DNA of 5,357 nucleotides from an uncultured bacterium (lineage in GTDB: Bacteria; Cyanobacteriota; Vampirovibrionia; Gastranaerophilales; Gastranaerophilaceae): the NCBI GenBank assembly GCA_900555175.1, contig USJT01000094.1, positions 1 through 5,357 of the forward strand, written 5' to 3'. The notes below the pieces were generated by a model. That model was given only the letters and a program-made list of their open reading frames with translations, did no database searches and had not been told where the DNA came from. Position numbers and translations under genes: made by a program. This document shows positions 1 through 4,381 of this stretch, piece by piece. The number at the start of each line of letters is the position of its first letter. Within the stretch, counting starts at the first letter, position 1.

Positions 1-317
1 TGGATAATAAAGAAATTTATTCAGAACTTGATAAAAAATCTTCTGTCTTAGAAAATGCGTACAAAAAAATCGGTCTGCAAACCAATAGAGTAGGTTCATT
101 AATGTCAGTATTTTTTACTGACACAAAAATTTATAACTACAATGACGTGTCAACTTGCAATCTCGATAAATTCGCAACTTACTTTAACTACATGCTAAAT
201 AACGGAATTTATGTTGCACCATCACAATTTGAATCAATGTTTGTATCCTTGGCACACACTGATGAAATAATTGAACAGACAGCAGATTGTATTTCAAAAA
301 TTCCAACTCTATTTTAA
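1..317 (+). CDS. hemL: Glutamate-1-semialdehyde 2,1-aminomutase, C-terminal fragment (5' end outside window)
   Basis: This PLP enzyme converts glutamate-1-semialdehyde to 5-aminolevulinate in the C5 route to tetrapyrroles, in the cytoplasm. Only the last 104 residues are present. They read in frame from base 3 without a stop, so the ATG at 102 is internal. The segment carries the family's C-terminal signatures in order: NRVGSLMSVFFTD (family NRVGSMFSLFFTD-like), then a Y-N-Y-N-D stretch, then MLNNGIYVAPSQFESMFVSLAHTDE (quoted in pieces: GIYVAPSQFE and FVSLAHTDE), and a closing helix that ends at ISKIPTLF. The usual protein is about 430 residues, so the PLP-binding lysine and most of the domain lie upstream of the window. 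The end looks normal for the family, with no frameshift. It converges with the phosphatase gene, leaving only 15 bases between the stops. Identification is by recalled family motifs; the general aminotransferase class III family is the only alternative, and the motif match favours HemL strongly. Confidence 0.92.
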   Translation, partial: DNKEIYSELDKKSSVLENAYKKIGLQTNRVGSLMSVFFTDTKIYNYNDVSTCNLDKFATYFNYMLNNGIYVAPSQFESMFVSLAHTDEIIEQTADCISKIPTLF

Positions 318-341
318 ATAATATTTTTATAATTATTTTTT
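316..341 (+). terminator. Possible weak A/T-only terminator hairpin after hemL
   Basis: AAATAAT at 316-322 pairs perfectly with ATTATTT at 332-338, with a nine-base loop, and the right arm runs into further T residues to 340. The stem has no G or C, so it would be weak, and it overlaps the stop codons of both convergent genes. On the minus strand no T run follows the stem, so it would mainly serve hemL. In sequence this AT-rich such a hairpin could arise by chance. Confidence 0.25.
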
Positions 342-821
342 AATTTGTTTTACTAAATTTTCGGTCCAGCTAATCATATTTGGATATCTTTTAGGATCAT
401 GTCCTTTTTTTATCCATTCAGCGACATTTTCTTTTTCAGTGCCAAGTCCTTTTAACGATTTGTATATAAATGAATACATGCCTGTTCTGTCAGCACCTGC
501 TTTACAATGAATATGAACTTTTCCATGATTTTGAGCAATCTTTTTTATCAAATCAAGAAACTTAAATACGCCCTTTTTTTCAGGAGAAGCAGAAACAGTC
601 GGGATATTATGATACTTCATTCCTGCTTTTTCAACGACATCTTTTTCCTCAAAATCCAACCCCGGAGATTTCATTGTTCTAAAATTTATAACATCAGTAA
701 CCCCTTGAGATTTCAGCCATTTAAAATCATCTTTCTGCGGTTGAGCTGAACGAGAAAGAAAACTGTCAACTTTAGCGTAATTATCAGGCATACCTTTAAA
801 AGAAATATTACAAATTCGCAT
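333..821 (-). CDS. Small Cys-dependent protein phosphatase (dual-specificity/Siw14/TpbA-like)
   Basis: A 162-residue single-domain phosphatase. The P-loop HCKAGADRTG (H105 to G114) fits the CX5R(T) signature, with nucleophile Cys106 and phosphate-binding Arg112. The upstream half resembles PFA-DSP/Siw14, DUF442 and TpbA-type enzymes: LSRSAQP (22-28), then WLKSQGVTDVINFR (35-48), matching the family pattern 'YRSGQP...L...GI.TVINLR'. Such enzymes remove phosphate from Tyr/Ser/Thr or, in Siw14, from inositol pyrophosphates; the substrate here cannot be told. The loop expected to hold the general-acid Asp (about residues 71-88, HNIPTVSASPEKKG and following) has no Asp, so catalysis may be altered or use Glu81. 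There is no signal peptide or membrane segment. The first ten residues, MRICNISFKG, form a short extension before the domain. The start is supported by GGAGA seven bases upstream and by a TATAAT further up. It is transcribed away from the three-gene cluster on the right. Confidence 0.86.
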   Translation of the reverse strand: MRICNISFKGMPDNYAKVDSFLSRSAQPQKDDFKWLKSQGVTDVINFRTMKSPGLDFEEKDVVEKAGMKYHNIPTVSASPEKKGVFKFLDLIKKIAQNHGKVHIHCKAGADRTGMYSFIYKSLKGLGTEKENVAEWIKKGHDPKRYPNMISWTENLVKQIKK

Positions 822-828
822 GACATAT

Positions 829-833
829 TCTCC
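829..833 (-). promoter_or_regulatory. Ribosome binding site of the phosphatase gene
   Basis: On the minus strand GGAGA lies seven bases before the ATG that begins at 821. It fixes this ATG as the start. It contrasts with the three rightward genes of the neighbouring cluster, which lack an obvious Shine-Dalgarno sequence. Confidence 0.7.
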
Positions 834-872
834 AATTACAAATTTAGGATAAATAAAATTTTCAAGTATTGT

Positions 873-878
873 ATTATA
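873..878 (-). promoter_or_regulatory. -10 element for the phosphatase gene
   Basis: The minus strand reads a perfect TATAAT here, placing transcription start near 866 and giving a leader of about 45 bases. No good -35 hexamer is visible at the proper distance: the positions 17 bases upstream read AATCAT. The call rests on the -10 alone. Confidence 0.42.
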
Positions 879-949
879 CTTTTATCATAAACATAATGAT
901 TATTTGATTTTTATTCCATTTGTAAAATTTCTTAACAAAATCAGTATTA

Positions 950-963
950 AAATTTTAAAATTT
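950..963. repeat. Perfect 14-base palindrome next to the rightward promoter
   Basis: AAATTTTAAAATTT equals its own reverse complement and touches the putative -35 hexamer (962-967) of the three-gene cluster. It could be an operator for a dimeric regulator, but all bases are A or T, so chance is a serious explanation. Confidence 0.3.
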
Positions 964-991
964 GATTTATTTTACATAATTGATGTATACT
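962..991 (+). promoter_or_regulatory. Sigma-70-like promoter for the three-gene cluster
   Basis: TTGATT (962-967, four of six to consensus) and TATACT (986-991, five of six) are separated by 18 bases. Initiation would be near 998. That lies downstream of the TTG at 980 and the ATG at 983 and about 18 bases before the ATG at 1016, so if real it decides the start of the first gene in favour of 1016. Prediction by eye only. Confidence 0.5.
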
Positions 992-1015
992 CATTTTGAA
1001 TTAATAACAAAAGAC

Positions 1016-2101
1016 ATGAATAAAAAATTTACAAAAATAGGTATTCCAAGAGCAATTTCATATTATAATAATTACCCTTTTTATTATGGATTTTTCAAAT
1101 CATTAGGGATTGAAATAGTTTTATCAGATAAAACAACTACAAAAACCATAAATGAAGGGACAAAATATGTAGTATCAGATACATGCCTGCCGATAAAAGT
1201 TTTCACAGGCCATGTCGTTAATCTGATAGATAAAGGCTGCGAAGCAATTTTTATACCGTCTATTCAATCAACGGATTATAAAATTAATAATTGCAGCAAA
1301 ATCAGAGGCTTACCTGAAATTATCAGAAATGTAATAAATAAGCCTTTTACCATGATTGAACCTACATTAGATAAAACAGAAAATATTAATTTCAACGATT
1401 TTTGCACTCAAACTGCAAACGCTTTAGGAATTACGGATAAAAAAGAAATAAAAAAAGCAATAAACAAAGGTTGGGAAGTCTATGATTCATTTATGGAAAT
1501 GACTCAATCTGGTATAAATTATACCGAAGCTCTTGAAAATGCAATAAAAGGACAATTTATCAAAAAAACAATCGATATTGTAAAACCATTATCCGTTGCA
1601 ATTATGGCCCACGGATATAACCTTTTTGATGACAGAATTTCTCTAAATTTAATTAAAAAATTAGAAAAAATGAATGTAAAAGTTTATACATCATTGAATG
1701 TTTCAAGAGAAGATTCTCTAAATTCAATTGAAAAACTCGGAGAAATTCAATACTGGGCAAATGAACTTGAACTCACAGGAACTGCAGCATATTATCTTCT
1801 AAACAATAAAGTTGACGGAATTATTGCTCTTTCAGCTTTTGGCTGTGGGCCTGATTCATTAATGGTAGATGAAATTACATATCATTGTAAAGAAAAAGCG
1901 ATGCCACTAATTCATTTGACAATTGATGAACATACAGGGGAAGCCGGATTTATTACACGTTTGGAAGCATTTATTGATATGCTTTTGAGAAAGAAAAGAA
2001 ATCTTCTTACAAAAAAATCAGAAAAATCCAACGAAAATATTCATAATAAAAATATTATCGAAATTAAAAAAGAAAAAATCCTTACAGGCTCAATAAAATA
2101 A
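1016..2101 (+). CDS. HgdB-like/DUF2229 'CoA protein activase' family protein (paralogue A)
   Basis: A 361-residue protein of the acyl-CoA dehydratase activase-related family (DUF2229, COG3580-like; related in fold to 2-hydroxyacyl-CoA dehydratase subunits). The opening KIGIPRAISYY (7-17) is the DUF2229 hallmark 'IGIPRAL.YY'. DTCLPIK (55-61) follows, with Cys57, then GHVVNLIDKG (65-74) and Cys93. The C-terminal lobe has VDGIIALSAFGCGPDS (266-281, Cys277) and DEHTGEAGFITRLEAFIDML (304-323), both strongly family-like. Cys57, Cys93 and Cys277 are the likely [4Fe-4S] ligands (inference). A Lys/Asn-rich tail (about 326-361) extends past the domain and has no counterpart in paralogue B. I chose ATG 1016 because the family begins a few residues before IGIPRA and because the predicted transcription start lies after the TTG at 980 and ATG at 983; those would add 12 or 11 residues. 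No Shine-Dalgarno is evident. The PHP gene starts three bases after the stop. The biochemical role of this family is not established, so product names such as 'activase' are by association only. Confidence 0.85.
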   Translation: MNKKFTKIGIPRAISYYNNYPFYYGFFKSLGIEIVLSDKTTTKTINEGTKYVVSDTCLPIKVFTGHVVNLIDKGCEAIFIPSIQSTDYKINNCSKIRGLPEIIRNVINKPFTMIEPTLDKTENINFNDFCTQTANALGITDKKEIKKAINKGWEVYDSFMEMTQSGINYTEALENAIKGQFIKKTIDIVKPLSVAIMAHGYNLFDDRISLNLIKKLEKMNVKVYTSLNVSREDSLNSIEKLGEIQYWANELELTGTAAYYLLNNKVDGIIALSAFGCGPDSLMVDEITYHCKEKAMPLIHLTIDEHTGEAGFITRLEAFIDMLLRKKRNLLTKKSEKSNENIHNKNIIEIKKEKILTGSIK

Positions 2102-2104
2102 TCA

Positions 2105-3088
2105 ATGAAAAAACAATTTTTTAATTACTTAGGTGCAATCCATATTCATACAAAACTTTCAGACGGCACAGGAGATATAAATTCAATCTCTAAAGCCGCA
2201 AAAAAAGCAGGTCTAAATTGGATTATTATTACAGATCATAATAATTTTGATATAAAAGAAGGATTTTATAACGGAGTATGCGTAATAAAAGGGGAAGAAA
2301 TTTCTCCTTGTTCATCAAATCATTATATTGCTTTAGATATAAAAAACTTAATTAATCCGAGTGATGATACTCAAAAATTTGTAGATGAAGTAAGAGCACA
2401 AGGTGGATTTGGTTTTGCAGCACACCCTGATGAAGCTGATAACAGAAAAAATAAAGCACACCCGATAAAATGGACAAATAAATCTGTTATTCCTGATGGG
2501 ATTGAAATTTGGAATTGGTTTTCTGACTGGGCAGATGATTATGATGAGACAAATATTTTCAAAATAGCTTATTCATACTTTTTTAGACATAAATTAATCC
2601 AAGGTCCACACAAAGAAACTCTAAAATGGTGGGATGAATTAAATAAAAAATCTGAAAATATAATTCCTGCAATTGCAGGTGTTGATGCTCATGCCCTAAA
2701 AATTTCAAAATATATTATTCCAATAAAAATATTTCCATATAAAGACTGTTTTAAGACATTAACAAATATTATCACGCTTGAAAATGAAATTCCTAAAGAC
2801 TTTGAAAGTCAAAAAAAATTAATTCTTTCATCTATAAAAAATGGTAATAACTTAATGATTAACCGTCATATAAAAAACGAAATTCCATTAATTCATGTTG
2901 AGAATAAAACAATTATTGTAAAACTTTCAACAAAAGCTGAGATAAAAATTATTCAAAACGGAACTCAAATTTTTACAGAAAACACAAAAAATTTAAAATT
3001 CCCAATTGACGAAAATGCAAAATATCGAATAGAAATTTATTTAAAAAATCAACCTTGGATTTTTTCAAATCAAATTAGCATAAAATAA
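2105..3088 (+). CDS. PHP-domain metal-dependent hydrolase (CehA/McbA-like)
   Basis: A 327-residue protein with a full set of PHP metal-ligand motifs: HIHTKLSDG (13-21; His13, His15, Asp20), TDHN (43-46; Asp44, His45), GEE (63-65; Glu64 or Glu65), His73, AHPDE (106-110; His107) and GVDAHA (192-197; Asp194, His196). These fit the PHP superfamily TIM-like barrel with a two- or three-metal centre, whose members hydrolyse phosphate esters; CehA/McbA-like members are of similar size. Residues 133-178 form a Trp/Asp-rich insertion (IEIWNWFSDWADDYDE) between the last His motifs, probably capping the active site. Residues after about 260 look beta-rich and may be a small accessory domain. No signal peptide or transmembrane segment is seen, so it is probably cytoplasmic. 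It begins three bases after paralogue A stops and has no Shine-Dalgarno of its own, suggesting translational coupling. Its place between the two paralogues suggests a shared pathway, but the substrate is unknown. A polymerase- or HisJ-type PHP is less likely because those signature contexts are absent. Confidence 0.85.
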   Translation: MKKQFFNYLGAIHIHTKLSDGTGDINSISKAAKKAGLNWIIITDHNNFDIKEGFYNGVCVIKGEEISPCSSNHYIALDIKNLINPSDDTQKFVDEVRAQGGFGFAAHPDEADNRKNKAHPIKWTNKSVIPDGIEIWNWFSDWADDYDETNIFKIAYSYFFRHKLIQGPHKETLKWWDELNKKSENIIPAIAGVDAHALKISKYIIPIKIFPYKDCFKTLTNIITLENEIPKDFESQKKLILSSIKNGNNLMINRHIKNEIPLIHVENKTIIVKLSTKAEIKIIQNGTQIFTENTKNLKFPIDENAKYRIEIYLKNQPWIFSNQISIK

Positions 3089-3099
3089 TTTTGTGTTAG

Positions 3100-3105
3100 T
3101 ATAAT
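3100..3105 (+). promoter_or_regulatory. -10-like element inside the cluster, before paralogue B
   Basis: A perfect TATAAT lies five bases before the ATG at 3110. The best upstream hexamer, TTAGCA at 3075-3080, gives a 19-base spacer and four matches, so the -35 is poor. If active, transcription would begin at about 3111-3113, at or just past the ATG at 3110. That would point to ATG 3143 as the translation start for this transcript, or to a leaderless mRNA. Confidence 0.35.
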
Positions 3106-3109
3106 TTTT

Positions 3110-4261
3110 ATGAATAATGTCAAGAAGTTAGAAAAAACAAAAATGGAAAATACAATTCCCACAAAAGACCGTATAATTGCATGGCCTAGAATGGGAAGAA
3201 TAGATATTCCATTAAAAGCCTTACTTGTATCATTGGGGGCAAAAGTGGTAATTCCTCCTGCTAACAGCAAAGAAACATTAGAAATCGGAGTAAGAAACAG
3301 TATCGAAGGGATTTGTCTTCCTTATAAATTAAATCTAGCAAACTACATTATGGCTCTTGATAAAGGTGCCAACACATTAATGATGTTCCAAGCTCCCGGT
3401 TCTTGCAGACTCGGGAATTACACAAAAATGGCTCAAAAAACTCTTAAATCTATGGGCTACAAATTTGATATGGTGATTTTTGACATGTATAAAAGCAAAA
3501 TGAAACAAACTCTCCATGCTTTTTGGCATGTTACCCATTGTATAAATCCTTGGAGATACTATAAAGGTTTTAGTTTAGGATTTAATAAATTCTTTGCAAT
3601 AGATACGGCAGAAAGATTACTATTTTACACCCGTCCAAGAGAATTAAACAAAGGTGATGCTGAAAAATGCTATGAAAAATGGCTTAAAATTACTGATGAA
3701 ACAAATTCTGTATGGGAAGCAAAAAAATTAAAAAAACGTATAATCGAAGATTTCAAAAAAATCCCGATAGATAAAAATAAAAAAGTTCCTGTAGTTTATT
3801 TAATCGGCGAATTTTTTGTTCTACTTGATCCATACACAAATCAAAATATAGAAAAAGAATTAGGAGAAATGGGTGTAGAAGTCCAACGTCAGATAATGTT
3901 TGGGGATTGGCTTGAGCACGTTTTAAAACCTTCACTTTTCTATCACAAGGAATCTCATAGAGAAAGATCCGTCAAATATGCAAAAAAATATATGAAAAGA
4001 GCAATCGGCGGTGAATGTATTGAAACAGTCGGCGATACAGTATATGCTTCAAAACATGGAGTAGATGGGATTATACATATCTCACCGTTTTCTTGCATGC
4101 CTGAAATAGTCGCTCAAAATATTTTACCAAAAGTTAGTAAAGAAGAAGATATTCCTGTTATGTCATTAGTTTTGGATGAACAGACAGGTAAAGCCGGCTA
4201 TATTACAAGGATTGAAGCCTTTATTGATTTAATTAAACGTAAAGCAAATAAAAAATTATAA
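3110..4261 (+). CDS. HgdB-like 'CoA protein activase' family protein (paralogue B)
   Basis: A 383-residue protein (372 if it starts at ATG 3143), COG3581-like, homologous to paralogue A. Parallel motifs are: IIAWPRMG (22-29) for A's KIGIPRA; SLGAKVVIPP (41-50) for SLGIEIVLSD; EGICLPYKL (66-74, Cys69) for SDTCLPIKV; a second Cys99 in PGSCRLGNY; VDGIIHISPFSCMPE (318-332, Cys329) for VDGIIALSAFGCGPD; and DEQTGKAGYITRIEAFIDLI (356-375) for DEHTGEAGFITRLEAFIDML. Cys69, Cys99 and Cys329 thus match A's three cysteines and probably bind a [4Fe-4S] cluster (inference from related dehydratase subunits). The middle (about 130-270) is aromatic- and Lys-rich and longer than in A, and the A-type basic tail is absent. 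It starts 21 bases after the PHP stop, with no clear Shine-Dalgarno at either ATG. Family alignment with A slightly favours 3143. A role as one half of an A-B heterodimer is the simplest reading. No ATPase motifs are visible, so it is not the actin-like activator itself. Confidence 0.84.
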   Translation: MNNVKKLEKTKMENTIPTKDRIIAWPRMGRIDIPLKALLVSLGAKVVIPPANSKETLEIGVRNSIEGICLPYKLNLANYIMALDKGANTLMMFQAPGSCRLGNYTKMAQKTLKSMGYKFDMVIFDMYKSKMKQTLHAFWHVTHCINPWRYYKGFSLGFNKFFAIDTAERLLFYTRPRELNKGDAEKCYEKWLKITDETNSVWEAKKLKKRIIEDFKKIPIDKNKKVPVVYLIGEFFVLLDPYTNQNIEKELGEMGVEVQRQIMFGDWLEHVLKPSLFYHKESHRERSVKYAKKYMKRAIGGECIETVGDTVYASKHGVDGIIHISPFSCMPEIVAQNILPKVSKEEDIPVMSLVLDEQTGKAGYITRIEAFIDLIKRKANKKL

Positions 4262-4372
4262 CTTACAAGTATTTTTTTAAGAATAGCCAAATGGCTAATT
4301 TTTATTGATCGATATTAATATTAAAATTTTTTATATCGTTCTACTAAGAGAGGAATTAATACTACTTGTAAG
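4262..4372. repeat. 10-base perfect inverted repeat spanning the intergenic region
   Basis: CTTACAAGTA at 4262-4271 is the exact reverse complement of TACTTGTAAG at 4363-4372. The left arm starts directly after the stop codon of paralogue B. The right arm overlaps the first bases (AAG, 4370-4372) of the AAGGGG ribosome binding site of the radical SAM gene. In a read-through transcript the pairing could mask that site. Alternatively each arm may be a protein-binding site. The function is inferred. Confidence 0.5.
4284..4303 (+). terminator. Weak rho-independent terminator after the three-gene cluster
   Basis: TAGCC (4284-4288) pairs with GGCTA (4293-4297) around the four-base loop AAAT, or six pairs with a two-base loop. 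A T run at 4299-4303 follows after one A. The stem is short, with three G-C pairs, so termination is probably partial. It lies inside the loop of the longer inverted repeat. Confidence 0.48.
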
Positions 4373-4381
4373 GGGATTTAA
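4341..4381 (+). repeat. Imperfect tandem duplication carrying two RBS-like motifs
   Basis: CTACTAAGAGAGGAATTAA (4341-4359) resembles CTACTTGTAAGGGGATTTAA (4362-4381). Each copy has CTACT, a purine-rich Shine-Dalgarno-like core (AGAGAGGA and AAGGGG) and an ATTAA/ATTTAA spacer. Only the second copy is followed by an ATG. The first may be a decayed duplicate or a standby ribosome site. Confidence 0.35.
4370..4375 (+). promoter_or_regulatory. Ribosome binding site of the radical SAM gene
   Basis: AAGGGG lies six bases before ATG 4382 and supports that start over the in-frame ATG at 4406. Its first three bases belong to the right arm of the 10-base inverted repeat, so its accessibility may be regulated. 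Confidence 0.65.

Noticed and set aside
102..317. Stand-alone 71-residue gene starting at ATG 102
   Set aside because: The same frame is open to the left edge and gives NRVGSL just before this ATG, a conserved HemL motif, so the ATG is an internal methionine.
507..749. Plus-strand 80-codon open frame
   Set aside because: It lies wholly antisense to the phosphatase gene, is Phe/Ile/Arg-rich with no family motif, and is explained as a shadow of that gene.
3070..3270. Minus-strand 66-codon open frame with a hydrophobic stretch
   Set aside because: It is antisense to the start of paralogue B and the end of the PHP gene; the hydrophobicity comes from reading AT-rich coding sequence backwards. 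No ribosome site was seen.
3753..3935. Minus-strand 60-codon open frame
   Set aside because: Antisense to the well-supported paralogue B, with no recognisable domain.
4305..4337. Promoter TTGATC (4305) with TTATAT/TATATC (about 4331-4337) for the radical SAM gene
   Set aside because: The spacer is 20 bases or more and no other -10 fits a 16-18 base spacing, so I cannot support a promoter here, although one may exist.
4347..4381. Leader peptide starting at ATT 4355 after AGAGAGGA
   Set aside because: It would need a rare ATT start and encode only eight residues before a TAA at 4379; no support beyond the purine-rich stretch.
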